NCBI GenBank assembly: GCA_020428315.1
Contig: JAGQNA010000006.1
Coordinates: 1-50,119 of the forward strand
Direction: 5' to 3'
Origin: Candidatus Saccharimonadota bacterium
GTDB lineage: Bacteria; Patescibacteriota; Saccharimonadia; Saccharimonadales; Saccharimonadaceae
Length of the DNA: 50,119 nucleotides
In this document: in pieces, positions 18,005 to 26,305 of the stretch
How the letters are laid out: each line of letters starts with the position of its first letter
Position numbering within the stretch: position 1 is the stretch's first letter
Made by a program: the position numbers and the translations under genes
The notes under the pieces: model-generated
The model's database searches: none
What the model saw: the letters and a program-made list of their open reading frames with translations, nothing else
What the model was told of the DNA's origin: nothing

Positions 18005-18483
18005 TGCCTAGAAAAGTGACGAAACGTTTACAGCGAGACATTAAACCCGATAGAAAGTACCAGAGTGTCCTTGTTCAGCGCCTTATTAACAAGTCAATGT
18101 TAGATGGTAAAAAACTTGCAGCTGAACGTATGGTTTATGCTGCACTCGAAGACGCAGCCAAAAAGCTTAAGAGCGAAGACCCGCTTGCTGTGTTCGAGCG
18201 AGCGATGAAGAATATTAGCCCAAGCTTTGAAGTTAAGGGCCGTCGTGTCGGTGGAGCAAATTATCAAATTCCATTCCCGATTCAGGGTCACCGACAGCTC
18301 CATTTCGCTTTTAGCTGGCTTGTTCAATGCTCTCGATCTAAGTCAGGAATGCCTTATCAAGCCCGTCTAGCGTCTGAAATTGTTGATGCCTACAACGAAA
18401 CTGGTGCCGCATTCAAGAAGAAAGAGGATACTCATAAGATGGCTGACGCCAACCGTGCATTTGCCCATTTTGCACGAGGTTAG
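18004..18483 (+). CDS. rpsG: 30S ribosomal protein S7
   Basis: 159 residues, usual length for uS7, which nucleates assembly of the 30S head. The N-terminal [19 protein letters not shown]-like segment and the GGANYQIPFPI beta-hairpin region are present, with a C-terminal helix ending NRAFAHFARG. It is coupled to rpsL by a one-base overlap and followed by a 200-bp spacer before fusA rather than the tight spacing of most str operons. Confidence 0.97.
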   Translation: MPRKVTKRLQRDIKPDRKYQSVLVQRLINKSMLDGKKLAAERMVYAALEDAAKKLKSEDPLAVFERAMKNISPSFEVKGRRVGGANYQIPFPIQGHRQLHFAFSWLVQCSRSKSGMPYQARLASEIVDAYNETGAAFKKKEDTHKMADANRAFAHFARG

Positions 18484-18614
18484 ACAGTATTCTAAAAAGC
18501 TGTATCCTGGTGTAATACGCGACAAGCTGTCCAGCATAGTACCATGAGGCCTATATTCCTAGTTCGTCTGGATCAGCTTGAGACTATTAGGTGAACTATA
18601 CAATGCAAGTGTGG

Positions 18615-18620
18615 TACAAT
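18615..18620 (+). promoter_or_regulatory. Possible -10 box for fusA
   Basis: TACAAT lies in the 202-bp spacer between rpsG and fusA, about 65 bp before the start codon; the -35 region (TGAACT at 18592) is weak. No clear terminator for rpsLG was seen, so read-through is also possible. Confidence 0.3.
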
Positions 18621-18685
18621 TGACTATAAGTGCTGTTTTTTATGGCAAAAAAATATTTTAATATATCTCAATGGAGAGGAACTAA

Positions 18686-20779
18686 ATGGCTAAGGTACAG
18701 AATGTCCAGCTTAAGGACTATCGAAATATTGGAATCATCGCACACATCGATGCAGGTAAAACGACGACCACAGAAGGTATCCTATATCGAACTGGTTTAA
18801 CTCATAAAATCGGAGTAGTTCGGGGCGAAGGTGACGGTGCGACAACTGACTGGATGGCGCAAGAAAAAGAGCGAGGAATTACCATTACCTCAGCCGCTGT
18901 TACCTGCTTCTGGAAGAATCACAAGATCAATATTATCGATACTCCAGGGCATATTGATTTCACTGCTGAGGTTGAGCGTTCATTGCGCGTTCTAGACGGA
19001 GCAGTTGTAATATTCGACGGTAAAATGGGTGTTGAGGCTCAGACTGAAACTGTATGGCGACAAGCCAATAAGTACGGTGTACCTCGTGTTTGCTTTATTA
19101 ATAAAATCAATCAAACTGGTGGAGACTTCTGGAAATCTCTAGAAACAATTCATACTAGGTTGTCACGGCAGGCGTTCCCAATACATATACCAATCGGATT
19201 TGAGAAAGAGATTAACGGCGTTGTTGATTTAATTGACATGAAAGCGTACACCTATAGTGACTATGCAGACCATGAGCTAGTTCAGGCCGAAATTCCATCT
19301 GATATGCTTGAGCGAGCAAAGAATGCACGTAGTCTGCTTGTTGAAAATGCTGTTGAAGCTGATGATGAGCTGATGATGAAATTCTTGGATCAGGGTGAAG
19401 AATCAATAACTGTCGATGAGCTTAAAGAGGCTTTACGCAAGCGCGTACTAGCTGGCGATTTTTATTTAGTAACTGGTGGTGACGGTCGCGGTGTGATTGT
19501 AGAAAAGGTATTAGACCTTGTAGCAGATTTCTTACCAAGCCCGCTAGATGTTGATGCTATTTGGGGCGTGAATCCAAAAACTGGTGATGAGATTAGTCGA
19601 AAGCCAGACACTGCTGAGCCTATGGCTGGATTGGCATTCAAGATCGCAACGGATCCATTCGTCGGTAAGCTAATTTTTGTTCGTGTCTACAGTGGTAAAT
19701 TGAAGGCTGGTAGTTACGTCTTAAACACGACTACTGGTGAAAAAGAGAGAGTTGGACGAATTGTGCGAATGCACGCCGACAAGCGTGAAGAAATAGCCGA
19801 GATTTCAGCTGGCGATATCGCAGCAGTAGTGGGATTAAAGGACACAACGACTGGAAATACTCTATGCGAAGTAGCCCATCCAATTGCATTAGAAAATATT
19901 ACCTTCCCAGAGCCTCCGGTAGCAATTGCTGTTGAACCAAAGTCAAAGGCCGATCAAGAGAAAATGGGCATAGCACTTCAGAGACTTGCTGAAGAGGATC
20001 CGACTTTCCGAATTCATACAGACGAGGAAACAGGTCAAACTATCATGAGCGGCATGGGTGAGCTTCATCTAGACATTCTTATTGATAGAATGAAGCGCGA
20101 ATTCAATGTCGAAGCAAACATCGGTGAACCGCAAGTGGCATTTCGTGAAACCATCAAAGGTACTGCAGGGGCACAAGGTAAGCATGCCAAGCAGTCAGGT
20201 GGCCGAGGGCAGTACGGCGATGTATGGGTGCGTTTCGAGCCGAACGAACCTGGCAAAGGTTTCGAGTTTGTCGATGAGATAAAAGGCGGTGTTGTTCCAC
20301 AGGAATATCGTAAACCAGTTCAGCAGGGAATATTAGAAACCCTTAATAGCGGTGTAATTGCTGGATACCCAGTGGTTGACGTTAAGGCTACGTTGTATGA
20401 TGGAAGCTATCATGATGTTGACTCGAGTGAGCTCGCTTTCTCTCTGGCTGGTAGCCTGGCAACAAGAGCTGGTATAAAACAAGCAAATCCAATCCTACTA
20501 GAGCCTGTCATGAAAGTCGAAGTGACTACCCCTGAAGAATTTATGGGAGATGTCATCGGCGACCTAAATTCACGACGTGGTCGAATTGACGCTATGGAAG
20601 ATTTGCAGGGCGGAGCCAAACTTATCAAAGGATTTGTTCCTCTAGCACAGATGTTCGGTTATACAAATGACCTTCGAAGTATGAGCCAGGGTCGAGCTGC
20701 TAGTACCATGGAACTAGCACAATACGAAGAAGTACCACCAAACGTTGCTCAAGAGATTATTGAATCTCGTAATAAATAA
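18686..20779 (+). CDS. fusA: Elongation factor G with altered guanine-recognition motifs
   Basis: 697 residues with five EF-G domains. G1 AHIDAGKTT (19-27), switch I with RGIT (63-66) and G3 DTPGH (85-89) are normal, as are the domain IV tip segments SGGRGQYGDV and YHDVDSSELAF. Two guanine-contacting motifs deviate. G4 is N139-K-I-N142, where EF-G normally has NKxD. The G5 region at about 263-270 reads TGGDGRGV where the family has GSAxKNKGV. Length and all other motifs are otherwise typical, and the str-cluster position makes this the main EF-G. AGAGGA precedes the ATG. Translocation function is expected; nucleotide preference deserves testing. Confidence 0.95.
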   Translation: MAKVQNVQLKDYRNIGIIAHIDAGKTTTTEGILYRTGLTHKIGVVRGEGDGATTDWMAQEKERGITITSAAVTCFWKNHKINIIDTPGHIDFTAEVERSLRVLDGAVVIFDGKMGVEAQTETVWRQANKYGVPRVCFINKINQTGGDFWKSLETIHTRLSRQAFPIHIPIGFEKEINGVVDLIDMKAYTYSDYADHELVQAEIPSDMLERAKNARSLLVENAVEADDELMMKFLDQGEESITVDELKEALRKRVLAGDFYLVTGGDGRGVIVEKVLDLVADFLPSPLDVDAIWGVNPKTGDEISRKPDTAEPMAGLAFKIATDPFVGKLIFVRVYSGKLKAGSYVLNTTTGEKERVGRIVRMHADKREEIAEISAGDIAAVVGLKDTTTGNTLCEVAHPIALENITFPEPPVAIAVEPKSKADQEKMGIALQRLAEEDPTFRIHTDEETGQTIMSGMGELHLDILIDRMKREFNVEANIGEPQVAFRETIKGTAGAQGKHAKQSGGRGQYGDVWVRFEPNEPGKGFEFVDEIKGGVVPQEYRKPVQQGILETLNSGVIAGYPVVDVKATLYDGSYHDVDSSELAFSLAGSLATRAGIKQANPILLEPVMKVEVTTPEEFMGDVIGDLNSRRGRIDAMEDLQGGAKLIKGFVPLAQMFGYTNDLRSMSQGRAASTMELAQYEEVPPNVAQEIIESRNK

Positions 20780-20794
20780 GGTAATATACATAAC

Positions 20795-21961
20795 ATGAAT
20801 ATTACAATTGTGGGCGGTGGCTTCGGCGGTATCAAAACCGCACTCGAACTTTCGAAATCAAAAGAGTATAACATTACGCTAATTTCCGATAACAAGAATT
20901 TTCAATACTACCCGGCACTATTTAGTACAGCAACCGGACATAGCTTTAAGGAGTCATGGGTTCCGTTAATCCATATACTCGGCGAGCATGACAACGTATC
21001 TATAGTGATAGATAAAATCACGAAGCTCGACAAAGGTGAGAAAGCCGTAGTTGGTGAGTCTGGTGAAGTTTATCACTATGATCGGCTAGTATTAGCCTTA
21101 GGTAGCGTAACTACCTACTTTGGCATTCAGGGGCTTGATGAGTATTCCTACGGCATCAAAACTGCTAGTGAGATTCGTGCGTTACAGCATCACCTTTGGA
21201 CAGAGATGAAAGATGGCGCCGATACCGAAAAGAACTATGTCATTATCGGCGCTGGCCCAACCGGCGTAGAGCTAGCGGGAGCACTGGGGCAGTACCTACG
21301 GCAACTACGTAAACATTTCAACATACGAAAGAAAACGCTAAGAATTACATTAATAGAAGCTTCACCACGCATACTACCCCGGCTATCGGAGAGTTCTAGT
21401 CGGCGTGCGCAAAAACGGCTTGAACGCCTAGGTGTACGGATTCAGACTGGCAGAAGGGTACAAAAACAAACTAGTAAAGGTTTGATTGTCGATGATAGAC
21501 TTCTGCCGACCGAGACTGTTGTATGGACATCAGGCGTGTCGAATCCGGTATTTTATGCAAACAATAGTTCAAGCTTTAAGTTCGACGAGCGCAAGAAAGT
21601 TATTGTAGACAGGCACATGCAGGCATTAAAGCATGTCTACGTAATCGGAGATAACGCTAATACCCCGTATGCAGGCTTAGCACAGACCGCACTGCACGAT
21701 GCCAAATACGTTGCAAAGCATATTAAAGGAAATAAGAAGGTCTACAAACCTAAATATCCGCCAAGCGTTGTTCCAATCGGTGATAATTGGGCATTATTCG
21801 AGTGGGGAAGATTACGGTTTGGTGGATTAGCGGGTGGAATAATGAGGCGCGCTGCCGACTTAATCGGGTATAGCGATATACTACCTATTTCATGGGCGTT
21901 AGGCGCTTGGCGATCGAGTACAAAAAGACAAATGCTTGTTCCGCCAGAAGAACAAATGTAA
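20795..21961 (+). CDS. Type II NADH dehydrogenase-like FAD/NAD(P)-dependent oxidoreductase
   Basis: 388 residues with two Rossmann dinucleotide folds: FAD motif IVGGGFGGIKTALELS (4-19) and NAD(P)H motif YVIIGAGPTGVELAGALG (about 149-166). The segment YVIGDNANTPYAGLAQTALHDA near 285 closes the FAD site as in NDH-2 enzymes. The C-terminal part (GRLRFGGLAGGIMRRAADLI) resembles the amphipathic membrane-associating region of the family. NDH-2 passes electrons from NADH to quinone without pumping protons; the acceptor here is unknown. It lies 15 bp after fusA and before the tuf promoter, an unusual guest in a str cluster. Confidence 0.85.
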   Translation: MNITIVGGGFGGIKTALELSKSKEYNITLISDNKNFQYYPALFSTATGHSFKESWVPLIHILGEHDNVSIVIDKITKLDKGEKAVVGESGEVYHYDRLVLALGSVTTYFGIQGLDEYSYGIKTASEIRALQHHLWTEMKDGADTEKNYVIIGAGPTGVELAGALGQYLRQLRKHFNIRKKTLRITLIEASPRILPRLSESSSRRAQKRLERLGVRIQTGRRVQKQTSKGLIVDDRLLPTETVVWTSGVSNPVFYANNSSSFKFDERKKVIVDRHMQALKHVYVIGDNANTPYAGLAQTALHDAKYVAKHIKGNKKVYKPKYPPSVVPIGDNWALFEWGRLRFGGLAGGIMRRAADLIGYSDILPISWALGAWRSSTKRQMLVPPEEQM

Positions 21962-21965
21962 CCAC

Positions 21966-21994
21966 TTGTATAGCGGCGTGGAGCGGTGTATAAT
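21966..21994 (+). promoter_or_regulatory. Promoter 1 of tuf
   Basis: TTGTAT (21966-21971), 17 bp, TATAAT (21989-21994), just after the NDH-2-like gene. Confidence 0.6.
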
Positions 21995-22022
21995 AATAAG
22001 ACATATCACCGTGGAGTCGTAT

Positions 22023-22050
22023 TTGACTATGTGTGAAAATAGTATAAATT
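22023..22050 (+). promoter_or_regulatory. Possible promoter 2 of tuf
   Basis: TTGACT (22023-22028), 16 bp, TAAATT (22045-22050), immediately upstream of the AAGGAG of tuf. Tandem promoters would fit a very highly expressed gene. Confidence 0.4.
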
Positions 22051-22073
22051 AATTATTTAAGGAGTAAATCTCA

Positions 22074-23258
22074 ATGGCAGATTTTGACCGAAGCAAGCCG
22101 CACGTAAACGTTGGTACTATGGGCCACGTTGACCACGGTAAAACAACTTTAACAGCAGCTATCTCTCACGTGCTTAGCAAAAAACTACCAAGTGACGTTA
22201 ACGTTCCACGTGATTACGACACAATTGATAATGCTCCAGAAGAAAAACAGCGTGGTATTACCATCGCTAGCTCACACATAGAATACGAGTCAGAGAACCG
22301 ACACTATGCACACGTAGACATGCCAGGTCACGCCGATTACGTCAAAAATATGATCACAGGTGCTGCTCAAATTGATGGTGCGGTACTTGTAGTTGCCGCG
22401 AATGATGGTCCATTACCACAGACGCGTGAACACGTACTGCTAGCCAAGCAAGTTGGTGTACCAAAGATCGTCGTATTCCTTAACAAAATGGACCTTTCAG
22501 ACCCAGATCTAGTCGAACTAATCGAGATGGATATACGTGATCTTCTAACCAAGAACGGCTTTGACGGCGACAACGCACCGATCGTGAAAGGATCTGCAAC
22601 AAAAGCCCTTGAAGGTGATGCAGCAAGCGAAGATGCGATTATGGAACTTGTCAAAGCAATCGACGATTACGTTGACGAACCTGCTCGTGACCTTGACAAG
22701 CCATTCCTTATGCCGATTGAGGATGTGTTCTCAATCAAGGGGCGTGGTACAGTTGCAACAGGTCGTATCGAACAAGGTATCGTAAAGATTAACGACGAAG
22801 TCGAGATTATCGGTCTTAAAGATACTCAGAAGTCAGTCGTAACTGGAATCGAAGCATTTAAGAAAAATCTTGATCAAGGACAGGCTGGAGATAACGCAGG
22901 TATCTTGCTTCGAGGTATCGAACGTGAACAGATCGAGCGCGGTCAGGTTGTTGCAAAGCCTGGTAGTATTACACCACATACTGAGTTTGATGCCGAGGTC
23001 TACATCCTAAAGAAGGAAGAAGGCGGACGACATACTCCATTTACTAAAGGATACAAGCCACAATTTTACTTCCGTACAACAGACGTAACAGGAGAAGTTG
23101 AACTCCCAGCCGATAAAGAGATGGTAATGCCTGGCGACACCGTATCGTTTAAGGTGAAGCTTCTTGCTCCAATTGCAATGGACAAGGGTCAAAACTTCGC
23201 TATTCGTGAAGGTGGCCGTACTGTTGGTGCTGGTGTTGTAACTACTATTACTAAATAG
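22074..23258 (+). CDS. tuf: Elongation factor Tu
   Basis: 394 residues. G1 GHVDHGKT, G4 NKMD and G5 GSATKAL are canonical, in contrast to EF-G in this window. G3 reads DMPGH: the usual Cys of DCPGH is Met, and the whole protein contains no cysteine. Domains II and III are complete ([43 protein letters not shown]). It delivers aminoacyl-tRNA to the ribosome. It has a strong AAGGAG site and its own promoter(s), and is closed by a strong palindromic terminator, so it is a monocistronic unit. Confidence 0.98.
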   Translation: MADFDRSKPHVNVGTMGHVDHGKTTLTAAISHVLSKKLPSDVNVPRDYDTIDNAPEEKQRGITIASSHIEYESENRHYAHVDMPGHADYVKNMITGAAQIDGAVLVVAANDGPLPQTREHVLLAKQVGVPKIVVFLNKMDLSDPDLVELIEMDIRDLLTKNGFDGDNAPIVKGSATKALEGDAASEDAIMELVKAIDDYVDEPARDLDKPFLMPIEDVFSIKGRGTVATGRIEQGIVKINDEVEIIGLKDTQKSVVTGIEAFKKNLDQGQAGDNAGILLRGIEREQIERGQVVAKPGSITPHTEFDAEVYILKKEEGGRHTPFTKGYKPQFYFRTTDVTGEVELPADKEMVMPGDTVSFKVKLLAPIAMDKGQNFAIREGGRTVGAGVVTTITK

Positions 23259-23276
23259 TATTACCTGTTCCGCTAT

Positions 23277-23304
23277 AACAATACGCCTCATGAGGCGTAT
23301 TGTT
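23277..23304 (+). terminator. Terminator of tuf
   Basis: A 28-bp perfect palindrome (arms AACAATACGCCTCA / TGAGGCGTATTGTT) starts 19 bp after the tuf stop; the T-rich 3' arm can serve as the U tract. Confidence 0.75.
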
Positions 23305-23368
23305 AATTCTGAGCGCTATCAAAGCAAGATTGCAAATTTACACTATTAATCAAATTACGGAAGTAGCG

Positions 23369-23397
23369 TTTACATCGGGGACTAAGTACTGTATAGT
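23369..23397 (+). promoter_or_regulatory. Promoter of rpsJ
   Basis: TTTACA (23369-23374), 17 bp, TATAGT (23392-23397). The leader would be about 83 nt. Confidence 0.65.
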
Positions 23398-23418
23398 ATA
23401 TACCGTATTAATTGAATA

Positions 23419-23472
23419 GCAGAGAACTTAGCCAGACGATGACTATATACCGATTCGAGCTAAGGTTACTGC
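23419..23472 (+). promoter_or_regulatory. Stem-loop in the rpsJ leader
   Basis: GCAG (23419-23422) pairs with CTGC (23469-23472), and CTTAGC (23427-23432) with GCTAAG (23459-23464), separated by an internal loop. The structure ends about 8 nt before the GGAG of rpsJ. It may mediate autogenous control of S10; this is inferred only from position. Confidence 0.4.
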
Positions 23473-23486
23473 AGAAACGGAGCAAG

Positions 23487-23804
23487 ATGTCAAAAGATAA
23501 TGGCCTAAAAATTCGTATTCGCTTAAAGGCATACGACCACAAAGTAATCGACCAGTCGGCAAAGCAGATTATTGACACTGCTATCCGTACAGGTGCAAAA
23601 GTAGCTGGCCCGGTACCACTACCAACTCGCAAGAGTACCTATACCGTAATCAAGAGCCCGCACGTGTACAAGACAGGCGGTGAGGCATTTGAGATGCGCG
23701 TGCACAAACGTCTTATCGACATTACGCAAGCGACCCCAAAGACGATTGATAGTTTACAAAATCTGAGTCTACCTGCTGGTGTTGATGCAGAAATTCGAAT
23801 GTAA
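23487..23804 (+). CDS. rpsJ: 30S ribosomal protein S10
   Basis: 105 residues from the ATG at 23487, the normal size of uS10, beginning [19 protein letters not shown]. The in-frame ATG at 23412 would add 25 residues with no family counterpart and lies inside the leader stem-loop, so I reject it. GGAG stands 5-7 nt before 23487. S10 sits in the 30S head and also serves as NusE in antitermination. In this genome it is a single-gene unit closed by a terminator, separated from rplC by two small membrane-protein genes. Confidence 0.97.
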   Translation: MSKDNGLKIRIRLKAYDHKVIDQSAKQIIDTAIRTGAKVAGPVPLPTRKSTYTVIKSPHVYKTGGEAFEMRVHKRLIDITQATPKTIDSLQNLSLPAGVDAEIRM

Positions 23805-23816
23805 ATTTGTATAATT

Positions 23817-23850
23817 CTAAAAACAGTCGTCTAATGGCGACTGTTTTTAG
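23817..23850 (+). terminator. Bidirectional terminator between rpsJ and the small membrane-protein gene
   Basis: A perfect 13-bp stem CTAAAAACAGTCG/CGACTGTTTTTAG with an 8-nt loop. It carries T runs in both directions and contains the stop codon of the convergent gene. Confidence 0.85.
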
Positions 23851-24139
23851 GTTTCTTGACAGGAGTCTGAACAGTATTCTGAGCCGAATCTATTCGATCA
23901 TAAATGTCTTGTATGTCTGATTGCAGCTTTGTTACCCAAAGTGCGAACGCAATCACTACAATTCCGAAGACAATCCAGTACAGGGATTGAGAGGTAAATT
24001 TTGTACTAGTGAAGTTGTCGCGATCTTGCTCTAGCTTAAACGAAACTGGAGCCTTGCTTGCCGCAGTTTTCTTTCGTACAGCAGTTTTCTTCTTAGTAGT
24101 TGATTTCTTGGTGCTTGATTTATTGGATGTATTTGCCAT
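23831..24139 (-). CDS. Small single-pass membrane protein, function unknown
   Basis: 102 residues. The N-terminal 35 residues are a Lys/Thr/Ser/Ala-rich basic tail, resembling the tails of histone-like proteins. One membrane segment spans about 53-70 (LYWIVFGIVVIAFALWV), followed by a short amphipathic segment that could form a coiled coil and a polar C-terminus. Convergent with rpsJ and divergent from the next gene. I do not recognise a family. Confidence 0.7.
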   Translation of the reverse strand: MANTSNKSSTKKSTTKKKTAVRKKTAASKAPVSFKLEQDRDNFTSTKFTSQSLYWIVFGIVVIAFALWVTKLQSDIQDIYDRIDSAQNTVQTPVKKPKNSRH

Positions 24140-24193
24140 GTTGCCATTTTACCTAGTGCGAGCTATAAACGCAAGCACTTTAATATAGTATGC

Positions 24194-24199
24194 TATTAT
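24194..24199 (+). promoter_or_regulatory. Extended -10 of the 24208 gene
   Basis: TGC-TATTAT ends 8 bp before the ATG at 24208, so transcription should start about 2 nt from the start codon. No clear -35 is visible. Confidence 0.45.
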
Positions 24200-24207
24200 C
24201 AGTAGAT

Positions 24208-24531
24208 ATGAAAACAAAACACAAAAAACGTACTCAAGGTAGCACTAGAACAAAAAACAAAGGCGTGGTGAGTCAGAAATTATTCGAAACCGATTCCACG
24301 TACTTCTTGAAGTTGATAGCTATTTGCATTCTAGCTACATTATGGCTCAAGTTTACCACTCCGATTCAGATTTTTGGAACACACCTGAACGCAGTGCCAG
24401 TTGGCTTAATGACTGGCCTATTGGTTGTACGAGCCTTTGAACATAGCCAAGACGATCGTAAGATCTGGTATGCCGTCTTGATTATCGTTGGTATCATCAG
24501 CTACTTCGTGCCAGCAGGATTAGTAATATAA
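24208..24531 (+). CDS. Small multi-pass membrane protein, function unknown
   Basis: About 107 residues from ATG 24208. A basic N-terminus (KTKHKKRTQGSTRTKNKG) is followed by three likely membrane segments, near LIAICILATLWLKF, VPVGLMTGLLVVRAF and WYAVLIIVGIISYFVPAGLVI. I prefer 24208 to the upstream in-frame ATG at 24190, which would lie before the predicted -10 box. No recognised domain. Together with the divergent 23831 gene it separates rpsJ from the rest of the S10 cluster. Confidence 0.68.
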   Translation: MKTKHKKRTQGSTRTKNKGVVSQKLFETDSTYFLKLIAICILATLWLKFTTPIQIFGTHLNAVPVGLMTGLLVVRAFEHSQDDRKIWYAVLIIVGIISYFVPAGLVI

Positions 24532-24608
24532 ATCTTAACGGCACAACGCCACATAAATAATCTTACGTTTGAGAAATTAGGCCCGAGAGTCTAGTAGAGA
24601 CTATAGAG

Positions 24609-24638
24609 TTGACTAGTGTCGTCAAGTCGTGATATACT
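24609..24638 (+). promoter_or_regulatory. Promoter of the S10/spc ribosomal-protein operon
   Basis: TTGACT (24609-24614), 18 bp, TATACT (24633-24638) with extended TGA. It drives a leader of about 93 nt before rplC. Confidence 0.75.
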
Positions 24639-24671
24639 TGCTGAGTAACTTATTACGTAATAATAACTTAT

Positions 24672-24715
24672 CCTTGGTGAATGATTAGGCCTACGGGAAC
24701 CAATCGCCACCGAGG
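24672..24715 (+). promoter_or_regulatory. Structured leader upstream of rplC
   Basis: CCTTGGTG (24672-24679) pairs with CACCGAGG (24708-24715), with one G-U pair. Nested inside are GATT/AATC (24683-24686 with 24702-24705) and GG/CC. The palindrome TTATTACGTAATAA precedes it (24650-24663). The structure stops 10 nt before the GGGAG of rplC. S10 operons are often controlled by L4 binding to such leaders in other bacteria; that L4 does so here is inference. Confidence 0.5.
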
Positions 24716-24737
24716 GTTTTAAATGGGAGAAAAGAGC

Positions 24738-25355
24738 ATGAAAGCACTTCTCGGTACCAAAATTGGTATGACCCAACTCTTAGGCGATGATGGCGTTGCT
24801 ACTCCAGTAACACTAGTTAAAGCCGGCCCTGTGACTGTAACTCAGGTAAAAACTGTCGAAGCCGACGGGTACAATGCAGTCCAGGTAGCTTTTGGAGAGG
24901 GTAAGAACCTGAGCAAGGCCGTAGCTGGACACGTAAAGACCAGTAAGACTTCGCCGAAGTATATTCGGGAATTTCGCGTAACTGAATTACCTGCTGAGAT
25001 AAAGGTAGGTGATCGGATTGACGTCAGTAGCTTTGCTATCGGTGATCACATTAGTGCCACCGGAACATCAAAAGGTAAAGGCTTTGCAGGTACTGTAAAG
25101 CGCTACAACTTTAATACTAGTAAAAAATCCCATGGTGGCAACGGTGTGGTACGCCGAGTGGGGTCAATTGGATCAATGTACCCACAGAAGGTTTTCAAAG
25201 GCAAGAAAATGCCAGGCCGTATGGGCGGAGACCAGGTCACCGTAAAGAACCTCGAGGTCGCATACATGGACGTTGAAAACAACTTGCTCGGTATAAAGGG
25301 CGCCATTCCTGGCCCTCGTAAGGGACTGATAGTCCTGAAGGGAGGTGTCGCATAA
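24738..25355 (+). CDS. rplC: 50S ribosomal protein L3
   Basis: 205 residues. uL3 features: GTKIGMTQLL at the N-terminus, GTSKGKGFAGTVKRYNF, and the peptidyl-transferase-proximal loop with SHGGNGVVRRVGSIG and GKKMPGRMGG. Start: GGGAG at 24726-24730 is well spaced for ATG 24738; the in-frame ATG 24723 overlaps that site and is rejected. First gene of the long ribosomal operon; one-base overlap with rplD. Confidence 0.97.
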   Translation: MKALLGTKIGMTQLLGDDGVATPVTLVKAGPVTVTQVKTVEADGYNAVQVAFGEGKNLSKAVAGHVKTSKTSPKYIREFRVTELPAEIKVGDRIDVSSFAIGDHISATGTSKGKGFAGTVKRYNFNTSKKSHGGNGVVRRVGSIGSMYPQKVFKGKKMPGRMGGDQVTVKNLEVAYMDVENNLLGIKGAIPGPRKGLIVLKGGVA

Positions 25356-25990
25356 TGGCTACAGCAGATAAATCAGCAGTAAAATCAACCCTGCCTAAAG
25401 CTGTTTTCTCAGTTGATGTTACAAATCATGAGCTCGTTAAACTTGCATATGATTCATACCTTGCAAATAGTCGTCAGGCTAGTGCGACCACATTGCAGCG
25501 CGGTGAGGTTCGAGGTGGAGGTAAGAAGCCATGGAAGCAGAAAGGTACCGGTCGAGCCCGATTCGGTTCAACGCGTAACCCAATTTGGCGTGGTGGTGGT
25601 ATCGTATTTGGACCACGTGGTAACGAAAACTACACAAAGGTCCTTTCTAAGACTGCAAAGCGAGTCGCAACGAAACAAGCATTAAGCTTGGCTAACACAG
25701 CGAACAAGGTATCATTAATAGATTCATTTGCCGTCCCAAGTGGTAAGACTAAAGACGCAATTACACTACTGGAAAAGGCGAAGGTTGCGGATAAAAGGCG
25801 AGTACTATTAGTCGTAGACGACAAAAGTGATACTGTGATTCGCTCAACCCGGAACCTACAAAATATCAAATTAGTTAAGCCAAACTACCTTAATGTTTTC
25901 GACATACTGAACTCGGACGCACTGGTGATTACGAAAAAGTCAATCCCAGTTATTGAAACATGGCTAATTGGTGATAAGGAGGCTAAATAA
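25355..25990 (+). CDS. rplD: 50S ribosomal protein L4
   Basis: 211 residues, normal for uL4. The exit-tunnel loop is visible as GGGKKPWKQKGTGRARFGS followed by WRGGGIVFGP. In enterobacteria L4 also represses the S10 operon by binding its leader; the structured rplC leader makes similar control possible here. TAATG overlap with rplC; GGAGG upstream. Confidence 0.97.
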   Translation: MATADKSAVKSTLPKAVFSVDVTNHELVKLAYDSYLANSRQASATTLQRGEVRGGGKKPWKQKGTGRARFGSTRNPIWRGGGIVFGPRGNENYTKVLSKTAKRVATKQALSLANTANKVSLIDSFAVPSGKTKDAITLLEKAKVADKRRVLLVVDDKSDTVIRSTRNLQNIKLVKPNYLNVFDILNSDALVITKKSIPVIETWLIGDKEAK

Positions 25991-26305
25991 ATGATAGTTG
26001 TAACTCCACGACCAACCGAGAAAGCCTATGGTGAAACAAAGCAGAATACATACGTGTTCGATGTTCCTCTAGACGCCAATAAGAACCAAATTTCTGATGC
26101 CGTGTCATCACAGTATGACGTCGAGGTGAAAGGTATTCGTACTTTGGTCCAAAGCGGGAAGGCAGTAAGGTTTAGCAGAGGCAAGCATCGTTATCCGGGT
26201 ACTAGCTACCGTAAGGATAGCAAGAAGGCTTACGTAACACTAGCCGAGGGTAGTTCTATACAGATTTTTGAAGATGCCAAGGCTGACGAAAAGGAGAAGA
26301 AGTAA
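25991..26305 (+). CDS. rplW: 50S ribosomal protein L23
   Basis: 104 residues. uL23 lies at the tunnel exit and is the docking site of trigger factor, whose gene is at 8041. The N-terminal VVTPRPTEKAY and central TYVFDVPLDANKNQI segments match the family. A strong AAGGAGG precedes the ATG, which directly follows the rplD stop. Confidence 0.95.
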   Translation: MIVVTPRPTEKAYGETKQNTYVFDVPLDANKNQISDAVSSQYDVEVKGIRTLVQSGKAVRFSRGKHRYPGTSYRKDSKKAYVTLAEGSSIQIFEDAKADEKEKK

